DNA from: Casuarius casuarius
Lineage: Eukaryota; Chordata; Aves; Casuariiformes; Casuariidae
Direction: 5' to 3'
DNA length: 64,000 nt
NCBI GenBank assembly: GCA_003342895.1
Contig: PTFA01000398.1
Location: forward strand, 5,763 to 69,762
The notes beneath the pieces were generated by a model. It was not told the DNA's origin and searched no databases. It was given only the letters and a program-made list of their open reading frames with translations. Below, in pieces: positions 40,906-54,600 of the stretch (positions are counted from its first letter, which is position 1; every line of letters begins with the position of its first letter). A program made the translations under genes and the position numbers.

Positions 40906-42253
40906 TAAAAACCCCTGAAGATACCATAACCATTTTTTATGGTGACTTAGGGCAGGTACATAGCATGTCTGGCTTAGTTAACGTGGTTTCCGTAACCATT
41001 GTGAATGTCTTGTAAGATTTGTTGCATTGTGTGAAAAGATAACATCCTATATTGCCAGAAACTTACTGTTCACTGAAATACTACAAAGGTTCTTTTTCAT
41101 GGCAGCATTTGGATACAAACACTGACAGAAACACTGTCTAATCATACTCTTACTTTCAGCACCGCCATCAAAAGCTATTGCTCCTTCTGTATGTTGCTTG
41201 TCTAGATGACTTGTACCTCCTTTGAAGGAGTACTTGATCTTTGTTTTGGTCATGACTAGAGCAGGTGCCTTAGAGCCTCAGACTATTTTGTTCAGTTGTC
41301 ATGTCTTCCAGAAGCCTTTCTTCTGTGAAGCTATTCGTGTTCTTTTTTCTTCAGGAAAAAATTAGATAAACCTTTCCAAATATACCCTATTTTTTTAATT
41401 GCAAATACAACTCTTAAAATATATCGATTTTTTTCCAAATTCATTGAAAATTTCAGACCTTCTGATCCTGCTTGTCCAGTCCCAAAAGTGCATGCTTGAG
41501 AGAGTTTTAGTGAATATTTCTGATTTCCGCAAACCAAAATGCAGAGAGTAGACAATCTCTGGAATGAGAGAAGTGTCACACATCCACAACATAATCTAAA
41601 TACAAGGGAATGAGTACTTCAAACTGTTGAAGATACAAATCCACTTACTAAGTCTTTTTACTTAACTCATCGTCCTTTCTGCTACTGAAGGTCTCTCAAA
41701 ATGATTCCTTTATTTGATATTCCTGTAAATGGCATTAGCCATGTTTGGTGAGGAATAGGAGTCAGGTGGTTGCTCGCAAATGCTCTTGGTTTGATCCTGT
41801 GTTTTTCTTAGTATAAGGCAAGATGAATGTATGTACAGAGAGGGATAAGGAAAAGCTAGAGCAATTGAGTCTGAGCTGTGCTTCGGCTGAAAGAAAGCCA
41901 GAAATGCAGCACAAACCCCATTCAGTTATTTCTATACCTAGCTAACTTAGGAGAATGTTTAGCTAAATCTTGTGACTAACTTCCATGCAGGAGATGTTTT
42001 AGCTTGGCAAATTATTAATATTGAAGAAAGAAGCTTAAATTTGGGGCTAAATCATAGGCAAAAAAGACAGGACTGCACGCACATGTGTGCATGTAAAGGC
42101 ACAAGCTGGGAGAGGACTAGCTGCCTGGGTGTTGAGGGCAAGGTGGCAGAAAGGCTCTAACTTTACCATTATGGGGATACTTAAATCACTGTGTGAAGAT
42201 AGTGACTTGGTAGATTCCCTCTCCTCACTTGTGTTGGTTTAAACTCTTTTTAG

Positions 42254-42410
42254 GATATGAAAGAAGGTCCAGGAGGGAAATGGAAAATTTCTGGGCCTTA
42301 GTGTGTGGTGATTCTGACCTTTATGATGACGTTGATATTTTGGATGATGCTCTCCAAAACTCCCTGCCAAGCAACCTTGGCCCTTGTTAAAATAATAAAA
42401 AAAAAAAAAA
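42254..42410 (+). other. terminal-exon-like segment: acceptor, open frame, stop and AATAAA
   Basis: A pyrimidine-rich stretch ends in CTTTTTAG (AG at 42252-42253). The following frame runs YERRSRREMENFWALVCG, DSDLYDDVDILDDALQN and SLPSNLGPC to a TAA at 42388-42390. An AATAAA at 42394-42399 runs straight into A14 (to 42410). An in-frame ATG at 42280 would give 36 residues. The acidic LYDDVDILDDAL run is helical in character, but I recognise no family. The AATAAA overlaps the A run, so this is not a clean poly(A)-tailed retrocopy. It could be the last exon of an unannotated RNA or chance. Confidence 0.3.
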
Positions 42411-45400
42411 TCAAGTGCAGGACTAGGGATGGAAGTGAAGCAGCAACCTTACTTTTTTTTTAATCACAAAGCTTGTGCCCACTTGACCCTTTGGGTTCAA
42501 AGCTTAGGACCTCAGTGTAGCCAGTACTAGCATGGATATTCTTCTCATTTTACACTTTGAGTGGGGGAGCTGAGAGAATAATCCTCTATGCAACCAGACT
42601 GATAAATTGTGCATCCTTTGGAGGAGGACGCTTTCAAGGGAGCTGCCGTTAACCGTCTATTGCTATCTTGCAGGCCCTACGCCATCCCTATTATTTATTT
42701 AAAGTATTATTGCACAATTTTTGTTAGCTTTGCTCTCACCTGGCCAGCTTGCTTTTAGTAAAGTGGTTTACTCATGAGGAATAAAAGCAGTCTGTTGATT
42801 TTATACGTAATGGCTATGAATGAATGTGAGGCAATATAGCTTAACGGTGGCACAAAACTGGAAGAAGTGGGACGGATGTCTTAAGACTATCACGAAAGCA
42901 GTAAAAATTAGCCAACCTTGGAGTCCTGGAAGGCTGCTTTAAAGGACCTTTAAAGGTCTATTTTTGCAAGGTGGATTATTGTGAGAATTTTTTCCTATCA
43001 TATAAAAATAAGATAGCAGATGTCCAGAATAATCATGTATTGTTTTTGTTTAAATGTGGCATATGAGAACGGCATTTTCCCTTAATTTGTTTCTCGAATG
43101 TAGCTGTCACTTGCAGTGTTGCAATGTACCGTTACTAGCACCACATGCCATGGTAATGAAACACTTACTCCCAGAAGGACCTGGTTGGATTGAAGAAGTG
43201 GATGTTTAGGTCTTGCAGGAGTTTGCATGCTTTGAAATATAACTGATGTATATGTTGAGGCTTCAGAAAAAGAAATTGTTTATTAAAATGATGATAATGA
43301 CAGTGGAAAAGCAGTATGTGATGGAGGAATACATTGTGAATTCTTTCTCATGTTATTTTATCTTTCAGTAACTAAAATTTTTTCCTTTATATTACCTGCT
43401 AGATTGATTTTTCTTTTCTCTTTTTCTTCCCCCTTTCCTTGTCTGCAAAATTTTCAGTCTGTTCTTTCTGGAGGGGAGTACAGAAGAGAAGATATTTTGG
43501 TTTTTTACTATTGTCTTCTAGTAGCACAGTGAGAAAAATAGAAATTGTGGAGGAATGTATGAAGTGACCAGGTGATAGTTTTATAGATTAGCTTGTATTT
43601 TTTTGCATATGCTAAGTAAAATAAGCTCTTTTAATAGGCTTCTTGTACACTGTATGAAAAGCAGATTACTAGAGATGGTAATTTTGATCTCACTGCATGG
43701 AATTGCCACTGGTCACATGATGGAGGTGCTCATTATCGGCATTTGAATGTTCTTCCTTTGAACTATTTTTTGATAATTTGATCGGTCTGGGTTGGTAAAC
43801 TGCAAGCAAAAACGAAATGTGTCCTAATCAAACTTGAAAGCTGTAATTGTAGAGTTTAAAAAGATGGCATCATTCTTCAGTTACTATCGGTTTTAAATAT
43901 ATTGTTGGCAGCAGACTACAGGTTACAGCAAATCCTAGCCTGAACCAGAACTGCCAGGCTTACGTTATGGATGCTGCAGTAGGTATAGATAGACTACAAT
44001 TTGATTCATAAATATATATGTGTGAAAGATCTTTATCTTAAAGCTTAATTCCTGGTTTAGGACATGACATTGAGCTCCCTTAATTGCTGCTGCTGGAGGA
44101 TACAAAAAATCCTTAGATCTGCTTTAGAACTGTAGCAGGAAGGAAGAGTCCTGGCTCTGCGGGTCTGGCTCATTTCCTCTGAAGTTTAAGATCCTCGTCT
44201 GTCCTCCTGACACTCGGTGTTCTTCACTATTTAGTAGAATATCAGGCTCATTAGCTAGCGTAAGTGGGTGGCTTTTTTATTTTATTGTTTTCTTAATTTT
44301 CTCCCTCTCTCCCCATTCTACAGGCTAGTATTTGACCAGCTAAATATGCTGGGCTATGCCACCGGGTATGTTATGCACTCTGTAGCTGTATCTCATATTG
44401 CTTGGCCCGACTGGTCATGAATCCAGCTTTTCAAGTCATTTAGCCACTGTAATGTTTCCAAATTTTTTCTTTCATACCCACGTATGCTGGACATCAAGCC
44501 AGCATTTTTGCTGTCTGGAGGTTTTTGTGCGTTTCTCCTGCATCCGGTCTCCACTCTGTCCCTCCTGCTTTGCATGATAATTCAGTTTGAAGGCCTAGCA
44601 CCATGCTTGCCTAGCAGCAACGCTAGCCAGATGGCTAACGAGTCATCTTGCAGTATTCTTCTTGTTTCTAGAACATACAAGTCTCAGTTACTTTACTCAA
44701 ATGACCAGAACGTGAAATGGTGCAACTTCTAGTCTTGCGAGTGCAGGAATGGTGTGAACTGGGTGCTACTACCCTGCTTGTACCACATCATCGGAGAACT
44801 GTTTCTAGTGATACCACCTAGGTGGGATTCCCCCAGGTCTCTTGTAAAGCTGAACAATTGCATGGCCATAAGTTTGTATTTTCCACTTGCATTTGATGCC
44901 CTCATCAAAAGAAAGAGCATAGTTACTTGTGTAGTGTGGAAAAGGAGCAAGAAGTGAAATGGTGATTACAGGTTCTGTGGTGAATAGACCTCTGTTGACC
45001 AAACCATGCCAGCAAAGCTCAAGTTGTTGCCTCTGGCTTGGGAATGTGAATATGCTTGTGAATATTTGCAAGAATATCCAAATTTATGGTGAATGAGATG
45101 GTCTTTATAGGTCATTAACAGTATACAATAGATTTTGCAAGTGTTTTAGTGGTAGATTTTTAGGAGGAATTTTCCCAATATGACATAAAACTTTAACAGC
45201 CTTTTAGTTTGGAATTCTGTAGTGAACTTGCCCCCCTTTTTTGGGAGCTATAGTAAACAAAATCTGGATGCAATTTTAAATGGAGTGGAGCATGCAAATA
45301 ATATTACTTAGCAAAAGCTTGAATCTGTTTTATTTTCTAACTGGATTCTTTGAATAGATCATCTAAGCAGGAGAAAGATCTATGGAGCTAGTACAGCAGG

Positions 45401-45970
45401 AAAGATGAACAGGGGTTAGATAGCAGATTACGTGATAAAGTAGCAGCATGTGGAAAAGTAACAGAAGAGACTTGAGCCAGAAGAACTAATGATGGATCAA
45501 AGGGTAAAAATGTCCTAGTCTTGTAAAGCAGGCACTGTAGTTGGTTTAGTCAGAAACAAGATTTGAAACATGTCTTGTTGCACGTGACAGTGATGACAAC
45601 ACAAGCTTAACTTTACAGAAAGAATTTAAAATTTAGCTCTTCTTGCCATAATCTTCAAAACTGCTGTCACCTTGAGTATCAGTAAAATTCCCTTGGTATT
45701 AACAGTTGTGATTCTGTGTGTGCTGGGAATTGTTGCTGTTTTGGAAGGGTTGAACAGGTGTGAATCGCTTTCATGCGCAATCCTGATAAGGACTTTCTTG
45801 TTTCCCAAGGGAAATGGTCTAGCAAGTGTTTTCTAATCTGCCCAGTATATACCAGCAGGTTCTTTAAAATAAAGCTACTGCACAGCTGGAGAGCAAACTT
45901 ACCACAGTCAGTGTGCTGCTTAAGGTGCAAGACCCACATTCCCTTCCCCAAGGGGTTCATATCAATATCG
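42411..45970. other. non-coding DNA with a 42-base exon-like segment
   Basis: No gene is recognised. At 44324-44365 (+) a textbook pyrimidine tract ending in CTACAG precedes 42 bases and a GTATGT donor. The one open phase reads LVFDQLNMLGYATG. An ATG frame of 82 codons lies downstream at 44484-44732, with no familiar motif. Both may be chance. Confidence 0.5.
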
Positions 45971-46032
45971 CTTTTTTCCCCTCTTTCCCCCTGCTCCCCC
46001 CTTCCCATTGAGGGAGAGGGGGGAGGGCAGGG
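45971..46032. repeat. polypyrimidine/polypurine inverted repeat
   Basis: A pyrimidine run with a single G (to about 46007) is followed by ATTGA and then a purine run. CTCCCCCCTTCCC and GGGAGAGGGGGGAG pair with one extra base. The purine arm (46012-46032: GGG, G6, GGG, GGG) also fits a G-quadruplex motif. It could form a hairpin or triplex DNA. Confidence 0.75.
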
Positions 46033-49000
46033 ACCCTAGGCTGTAGTAACTCCCTCGGGGGCTATATTTTGCTGTCTTCCTTGATGCATGACCAGATCTA
46101 CTGTGCACTAGGGTAGATGCTTTCTTGGAGATGTATGTGCATAGGTTTGGCTGTACTGTTATCTTGTGTAACAGTTTTTTTTCCTACTTGCATGTGTGTA
46201 TATATACATTTGTATATACACATGTGTATATATAAACACATGCAAATATAGCATTTCCTGTCCCCAGTCCCCTCCTAGAACAGGGGTAACACCATCTACA
46301 GCAAAGCATGCATTTTCTTTCTTTTAAATTGGAAATAAACCAAGGGTGATGTGAAGAAATAACAAGTTGTGTCTTTCTAGGCAAGTTTAGAGTGGCTGTA
46401 CTAAAATGTCAGAAGTGACTGTGGAATAAGCGTGGTGATGGGGCGTAAAATCAGAGCAAAAATCAATGGAAAGAATTGGATAACTTTTTACGTAGCCTGC
46501 TGTCTTGCTTGGATTGATACCTTGTAATGGCAGATTTTTCAGAAGTAAATACTTAAGTTGATGGCTTCAAAGACTTAGACTTTAATATTTCCTTTTAATT
46601 GATACTCAGAACTCCTGCTTCAGGAATAGTGCATTCACCCTAACTATCTTTGTATTGATCTGGTACTGCTATTCCTTTAAATATCCAGACCAGGATGCTC
46701 AATACTTAACTGCTAGGTTATTCTGTGTGTTTTGTATAGTCTCATTAGTCTTATTGTAGAATAAATCCCTCCTGAAGGGACTCAGCTGTTGGGACTAGAA
46801 GCTACTGTGTATTTGCGACTAATAAGTAATAGGCTTTTCTCAATCTGATGGTTTACCAGCCTGTGCCTTGGACTGACACATTTGATTCGCCTCCTGCAGG
46901 CATGTAACCATTACTAGTATCACTGTTTGCTGCTTTACAATTTAATTAACGTTAAGTCACCAAGTTTTTTAAACTAGCCTAAGGCTTCAACTGTGAAGAA
47001 ACATGTTAAATATGCTCTGCTAATGCCACCTGCTGATGCTGAGAGTACATATCTGCCTGCAGTTTCATTTTATGCAAAGTTATTGTATGCAATCCTATAG
47101 CCATTCAGTGGCAAATAACTTTTCACATTTTCTGTCCTAGTGTTATTTTAGTTCCATAATAATGAATTAGTTCCAGCTCTTATTCTAGCATGCAATAATT
47201 TAGTTTTAGCTGTAGTTCTAATTCAATTCTTAGTCTAATTCTAGTTGTAAGAGTCCCAGTCCTTATTCTCTCTGCTGTATACTAGTTCAATCTATTGTTA
47301 AACAGGAGATTTATAATTTTATAAAACTTAGGAATTACTTATACCTTATTGTCTCATAACAGTTTAATATTTTAAGTATGAAAACTTGTGTGTAACTCTT
47401 GAACTCTGTATATGACACAGTGCAGTTAACTTCATCTTTGTGACCCAGCATATCACTCTGTGCTGCAGAGAACTTAACACCTACAACATATTCCGGTGAT
47501 CAGGATCACAAGGACCATAAACTAATTTTTTTTTTTTAATGGGAATAGTCTTAAATTTACCTATTGAAGGCAGATGCAGTCATGTCTGTGAGTAAGACTA
47601 GAAGATGTGCTGTGGTTTCATGTTTTTGCTTTCCACTTTAGGATGTATTTTGCAGTGGATTGCTTTCATTTTAAATGTGTATATTTGAATTTCTTTGCTT
47701 GTGCAGCTCAGTGTGATCTAAACACCAAATAACCAAGTAGTAGAATAGGGTCATATCAACCTGTAGATGAAAGACTGACTGGATCCGAAAGAGGTTATGA
47801 TCAACCAAGGGAAACAGTTTGTAGAGTTTTAAGTTATTGAAACTCTGCTCTTCATGTTAGTCTCCAGTAAAGGCATATGTCTGGGGGGGGTGGTAGGGCG
47901 AGGAGGGTGATAGACTGAGACATGTCAGGCATGAGCTCAAACTGCTGAAAGAGAACTAGTAGCATTTTAGCAGAAAAGTAAAGGAAATATGAGAGATAGA
48001 GCCAAGCCATTTGTCTTTTTTTGCTTATCCTAAGAATAGTATTTCTTTTTAAAGCATGAATTCTGAAGTAACAGCAAGAACTAGATCTTACTCTATGTAA
48101 ATATATACTGGCTCTAGCACAGTGGGACTATTGCTCTTGGCATTAAATCTGTTCTCTACAGAGCTGGATACTAGATATTGTTACACCTCTTATTAGACTT
48201 TAGCGAGGAGAAAGGTTGTGAAAAGCATAATTATGTGATCCAATAACCAGTCTAAGCAAATGCTGTAACTTTTTTGTAAAGGCAGAAATGGAGGCATAAA
48301 ATGAAGTGAGAGCTGCTAGTGAAGGCCTCTGATCCCCATATCCGCAGTTTATCCATATGCTCCCTCCTCCTGTTTCTACTGCCTTCCTGGAGAGCAAGGC
48401 AACTAAATTTTATACAGTTGATCGCTATAATGCATCACGATGCTCAGGAGCTCATCATCTAGTGAGATGTTAATGAAAGCGGGTTCCAGTAACTCTTCTG
48501 AAAGATCACTGTTTGAGTTGTGAACTACCTAATCCGGATAAAAAGAAGTCCTTTCTTGCTCACTCCAGACTGAAAAATCTGGAAGCAAGTTATTTTGTTC
48601 CGGAGTCTGTGATAAAATGCTCCAGGTTGCATGTTCTTCTGATATATCCCTGTGAGCCCTGGCATTCCCTCCCTGGAAGGGGAATGTTAACTTCAGTAAT
48701 GTCCACAGCAGTGGAGAAAGGCCGGAGTTTTACACCAGGTCGAAGCTCTGCATGCTGCTGCTGCACTCGCAGGCATCCTGGCTGTGACCGAGAGCTGTGT
48801 CTGGCAGCGTTCACTTATTTCCCATTCATAGATTCCTGGAAGGGAAGGAGGATGAAATCGGAGAAGTAGAGAAGGTGTCATTCCTTTTCCTTTAATAGGG
48901 AAAAGTGCAAGTAGGGCAAAATCTGCTTGCATTTGCATTCTGTAAATGTCCGCTTTCAGATGGGAGTACTGCAAGTGGTCTAGGTTAGTGGAAAACTTCA

Positions 49001-51659
49001 TTTAACGTGTTCACAGTGTAAGAAACTGGTAGGCCTGATTCTCGGCTTCACTTGCGCCAATACAAAAGAAGTGGAAATGCCCATCGATGTGAGCGGGGAT
49101 TTGGTAGGGTTTTGTATTCGTTCTCTGTAGACCTAGATCATATAAGGGATGGTTTTTGAAAGAACTAGCTGCTAATTTTCTGCTATTAGCACCAGTAACT
49201 TTACTCCTTGCCCTGCTTGACAGATGCCTCCCTGGAAGGGGTGAGAACTCTGGTCTTTCACAGCTACCCGTCCTAGTCAGCATCCCATACTTCACCTCTC
49301 TGCTTAAGGACATGATATCTGAACTAAGATCTGTTTCCTGCTTTTTGGTATTCAATTACTATTTACAACTAAAATTTTCATTGGTAACTCTTAAATGTGT
49401 ACTTGGCTCCTTGTCTCACTGAACCCTTATGTTTAGCCCATCTGATATCCAAACAGCTGCTGTTAAGATGCTTTTAAAGTTTTATGTTTATGTACCTTAT
49501 TCAAATCTGTCTTGCTTCTAGTGGATGTGGGCAGCTCCCTTTTGTCCGCCCTCAGGCACTGTGCTTCCTTCTTGCCTGGCAGTGCCCTTGCCATGTTAGC
49601 ATCTTAGCGCTTCTCCCGTTTGCCACAACGGTGACCCAGTTCTGTTCTTTTCCTTGTTACCTTCATTGTTTTTGGTCTGTGCGAGTGTTTTACTAATTTG
49701 CAATAAGAGATGAATGTTTGGATGCACAAGTTTTCCTATGCTCTAATCAGGAAAGCTCATCTTGTGCTCGAAGTACAGACCAGAGTCGTGGTCTCTGGCG
49801 GTCGGCACAGTACAAATTCCTCTGTCAAATGCTGTAGCCTCCCACTGCGTTGGTTTTCCTATGAGAGATCGTGAGCGTACTTCAGGGATGCTGAACTTGT
49901 TTTATGATGTTCTTTGAGCTCATGCAATGAAAGTGAAAAATGCTATTGTTGACAAAAATGGAAGATGAGCTAGATCTTCTTGTTACTTCTAAAACCACAA
50001 CTTTCATCTTTGAGAGGAAAACGAAATTTTTCTTAATTAAAGGCATTAAGATAACAAAATTCAATTTAGGCAAATAATTACTTATCTGTAAGTTCAATTT
50101 TAAAGTCTGCTTTTCCTCTCTGAAAGAGGAGTAGCTAAAGGAAAAAAAAAACAGGACTGAATAGTTTAATTTCCTTTATGCACCTTGAAGCTGTTTGCAT
50201 TGCATTTGCAGACCCTGCATTTGAGAAAGTGGGTTCTGCTGTGTTTTATTATGCCAAAGACAAAATTAGAGTAGTCCTAGTCTGCCAATTGAGAACTGTC
50301 TTCATCTTTTCCCCTTGGCTACCTCTTTGTTATCTGCCTTTTGCAATTCTTGACCAGCAGCAGACATTTAGAAACTTACTGAGGCGACGCACTGTCCCCC
50401 GAAAAAGTAGCCTTGTGGGAGGGAAGGAAATACATCACTAATTTCAAAGCTCTTATGCTGTAGTTCAGTAGATTGTGCTTTGTGGTACCATAAATTGACC
50501 ATCTTATTAATCCCAAGTAGATATTTTGAAGGTAATTTAAAAAAAGCTGGTAAAATGTACTGAGATTTTCTGTTTGGGATAGCTGAAGATAGAGCTGCAG
50601 AGAAAAGGGATGGGCAGAGGGTAACTGAAATTGGGGCTCCTGCCCTTAATGATGAGAAGGAATCTAAAACTTACTGTTGCAGAAGGTCCTTAATGGTGTG
50701 TTGTGCACTGAGGATGCAGCTGAACCCACTGAATCCTCTGAGCTGTGGTGAGGAGCATGGAAAGGAAAACTAAAGACAAGTGAACAGGGAAGGTGGCTGT
50801 GGTAGCTTGCTTTTTATTTATTTATTTTTTTCCCCCCTCCCTCTTGGGTAATATGTGTACACAGAACTAACGAGTTTCTGAGCTTAAAGATCCAGGCTAC
50901 AGCTGCTCATACTATTTTGCTTTGGACTGGAACATGCACTTGTTCTGCCTCTGTCTCTGCCTCTCCCCTCCCCTGGCCAACAGCACGCGTCTCTGGAAGT
51001 AGACTGTGCCTTGGCGCTGGGAAATTTTGTCATAGTGGTTGAGCCTGGTTGTTAAAGCAGATGTGAGGAGATAAACACTGGCTTTGCCAAAGTGCGAGAG
51101 GCTGTATGCGTGGAGACGTGCTGCATCCAAACAGGCACAGGAGGAAGATCATGTCCTTTTAGAATCATCACTGTAGCAGAAAATTGGCGCTAAATAATAA
51201 ACGTCACGAACACTTAAGGATGGAATTAAATACTAGAAAAGGTCCACACCTAATCTCTAAACACGTATGGCTTTTGCTTTTCAGTCTTATGTCTAATAGT
51301 GGCTTTTTATCTTTCATATACTTGGGGGAGGGGGGGAGAAGAAGTGAGACTGAATGAGATAGAGGCATAGAGGAAACTACGTCTGATCTGCTCCTGCACA
51401 TCCTTTTGGTGAAGGATACCTGAATTCTGAAAGCACTATTAGAAGTCCAAGATAGAGTAAAAATGTGCATATCTAACTGACAAAATGTTGGGGATGTGTA
51501 CCAAAATGGAGTGAACTCCTGCTAGCTCGGACCCCTCCAGCTTGCAGGCAGACTTTGGGGTAGATTTTGAATTTCACAGGTACGCTAACAAAAGGCTTGC
51601 CCAGCCTTATTTAGCCTGTGAACTGTGGACTGAAGAAGAGCAATGTTGTGTGTTTGTAT
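46033..51659. other. gene desert
   Basis: No gene is recognised. Items are a 20-base palindrome inside alternating TA/CA sequence (46213-46232, TATATACACA and its complement), a cryptic repeat of TAGTTCYA-like words at about 47145-47290, a G-quadruplex-type stretch at 47883-47907 (G8, GGG, GGG) and a T12 at 47526-47537. Confidence 0.65.
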
Positions 51660-51673
51660 CCCCCCCCCCCCCC
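51660..51673. repeat. C14 homopolymer
   Basis: Fourteen consecutive C; the length is uncertain for the usual sequencing reasons. Confidence 0.85.
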
Positions 51674-54600
51674 ATCAAATTTTTATTAAGTTTTAAAAAG
51701 CATACACAGGTTTGTGGTGTCAGCGAAAAAACTTCTAGCAGGGTTCAGATTTGGGACTCGAGGATCTGAATTGGTGGATTACTACCACCTATCATCATGG
51801 TCCTGTTTATATAGCAGAATACTTATTAACCCAGAGCTCTCCTGAAGTAGAGGTGTATTCACAGTGCGTGCATAACGTTTGCAGCATACGACGATCATTG
51901 TCACAATATCTTTGGTAGAAAGGGTTTCCCTGCTCCCAGCAAACTACTCGCAAGCTCAGTGCGTGCCTCTTCCTGACCTCTTGCTGTGTCTTGGCAGTCC
52001 GGTGCAACTGCAGCTTCTGTTCTTTAATGAACTGGAAATGGCATTATACGGGTGCAGGCTTAGTGTTAACCTGTGATTGATGTGTTATTTCACTAGGTAA
52101 CTTAGTATGTGCGTGTATTAGTGCAGAACAGATATGTTTCACTGCACACAATAGGTTCATTCTTCACTAGATAAATATAATGTGAGTAATTGCAGTTCAT
52201 TATGTAAATACCTCCATATGAGACTTTTATTGAGTAGTAATGGATTTTGCAGAATACTTTCCCCTACATGGGATATTGTTTTTAAAGCAATGTAACGGTG
52301 TCCATCAAAAGGAGGGATCCTACGCCTGCAGCTTAGAGCACTTCATTATAAGCTGGTCTGGTGTCCTTTTGACTTGAGGAGAACGAACCTGTCTGCAAAC
52401 ATCTAACCACCTACCTTTTGGGTAGTCTTCGTCATAGTCTTCCCAAACTTTTCCCAAGCAGCTCAGTGGTGCAGTAGAAAAATTCCCTTAGACAGTGAGA
52501 AGAGATGATGCTTTTAAGTATTGGAAATGCTGATTCAGCAGTGATGGTATTCCAGAGGGCTACATGGAAGTGTACTTGAAATAGGGACTAATATATATAC
52601 ATAAATACATATATATTTTTAAAACTTTTTTCCAAGCACCTGAATCATGGGTGAAGAGCAGGGGATGAATTCAAGAGGGAAAATGTGCATCTCTAAATAA
52701 AGGGAAAGAGAAAGGAGGCCTAAGGGGCTGTGATGGGGAAGAGAAGTTAAGGTCCTAAGGATGCAGTTGTCTGTGGGAGACCAGGAGATGCCTAGAACAT
52801 AGGAGGCCTCCCACTACATCCTAAAGTTGGGAGGTTTATACCAAATATTTTTTCCCCCTCTATCTGTATGTATATTAGTACCAATACAGAGATAACAAAT
52901 ACTTCAAGATAACAGTAGAAGTACATTCCAGTTTGAGCAGATCCTCTGTGGATTCATGAAGAGAACTAAAGGGATATCCCTGTCAACTTGAGGGACGTTT
53001 TTTGCTCTGATGGTATGATTTTAACTCTTACCTTATGTGTAACTGAAGCTTATTGCATCAGTGTTGCACCCTGGCATCCCCCACCCCCTGCCAGCCAAAT
53101 GATGAAACACCGGGCTGTGCTTTCACCTCAGGCTGCAGTGTTTCCACGAAGCGTTTCTGCTTGAATAGCAATGTAGCATGATCCTGGCTTCTGGGCACTA
53201 AAACCTAAATGCATGAAAACTACTGTTTCATTACCGCTGGCGGCTTGTGTTTTGCAAATAGGGGGTAGTGTCCTTGTTCCATATGTTGTCTGGCAATGCA
53301 AAGACACACAAAAAATGCTCAAGTCATGTTAGCTCAGTGGAAAGGAAGGTTATGCAGGTTTGCAAAGCTAGATTTTTCTGTTGTCATGATGAATTTCAAT
53401 CAATACTATAATATATCTGGAGAACCCTAAGAACTTCCTTTTTAACAATGTCTCTAAAATAGTGACGTATACAGAAAAGAAGCCTTTGTGGTTTTTTGCT
53501 AAGGTTAAGTTCCTTGCATGTTGAACAAAAAACCTATGATGAGGAAAAATAGCTTAAACTAACTTAGAAGAACAGCTCAAGCCTATAAATGAATGAAAGG
53601 AAAAGTGAAATAACACAGCTGCTTTATGTAATGGCTAGCCTGTCTTCAAACAACTCGGCTGTGAAAAGACACAAGCCTGGCGATTATTACTTTTCCCCAC
53701 TGGCAATTTGTATTCTTGAAGAGCGAGTTCGCTCCTGTGTTTGTCTCGGGATGGGGGTGGCGATGTGCCGGGTGGTGCATATTGCGCCAGTTGTGGTAAA
53801 TAAGGTCAATTAGGACACTCTAGTTTTTCTAAATAAATCCCTGGCTGCTTCATCTACAATTTTTAAAAATGTAAAACACCAGTTCTCTTGATAATACGGT
53901 TGAGGCAAGATGCCCAGAAAGATGACATATGTTGTCTTCCGACTACTGCAGTTCCCTGGTCTTACATATTTCTTGAAGCAGTAACTGCTGCTCGAAAGAA
54001 TTGCTGCTTGAAGCGTCTGCTGCTGTGGAGTGCTGCTATTCCCTGGCGGCAGAATGGTGTTACCAGATGTTACCCTGGGTAGCCTGAAAGAGATGTTCAG
54101 CTTTGCTGCAAAAAAAGATTGCATTGACCGTATGCATCAGGAGTTTAAAACCTGGATATTACTGATTCTATCCAGAATAGCTTTAAACATTGCTTTAGAT
54201 TAAATTGTTGGTAGTAGCTTTTTGTTTGCCATGATTTTAGAGGACTTATCTCTTCATAGATTTACAACTTTTCAATGATGTGTTATGGCCACCTTTCCTT
54301 GCCTGGGGTTGATTAGTTTGGTTAACCAACAGAGGTTAGTGTAGATCCACTAGCTTTGTAATGCATGCTTGCATTACCATACATCTTCTGGTTATGCCTT
54401 TGTTGGTGTGAATAATTTCTGTTGGATTAAAGAAAAGCTCTAGAAAAAGCGTCTGGTCCTAACTTTATTCTCCCCCACCTCTTGCACTCAGCATTGTCTG
54501 TTGTGTACTCCTGTCCTTTTCCTAAAATCTGTATTTTTGATCATCTCTGGGCAGAATAAGGCCAAGAGTGGGAGAGCCGGTAATTCTCCCTGTTACGGTT

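Larger units (their letters stand above)
33982..42253. other. gene desert
   Basis: No gene is recognised. Small items are T14 at 34478-34491, a C-rich run at 38275-38294 (C5-A-C8-TT-C4, able to form a G-quadruplex on the minus strand) and CTG-rich patches near 39240 and 40000. Open frames here are short and uncharacteristic. Confidence 0.65.
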
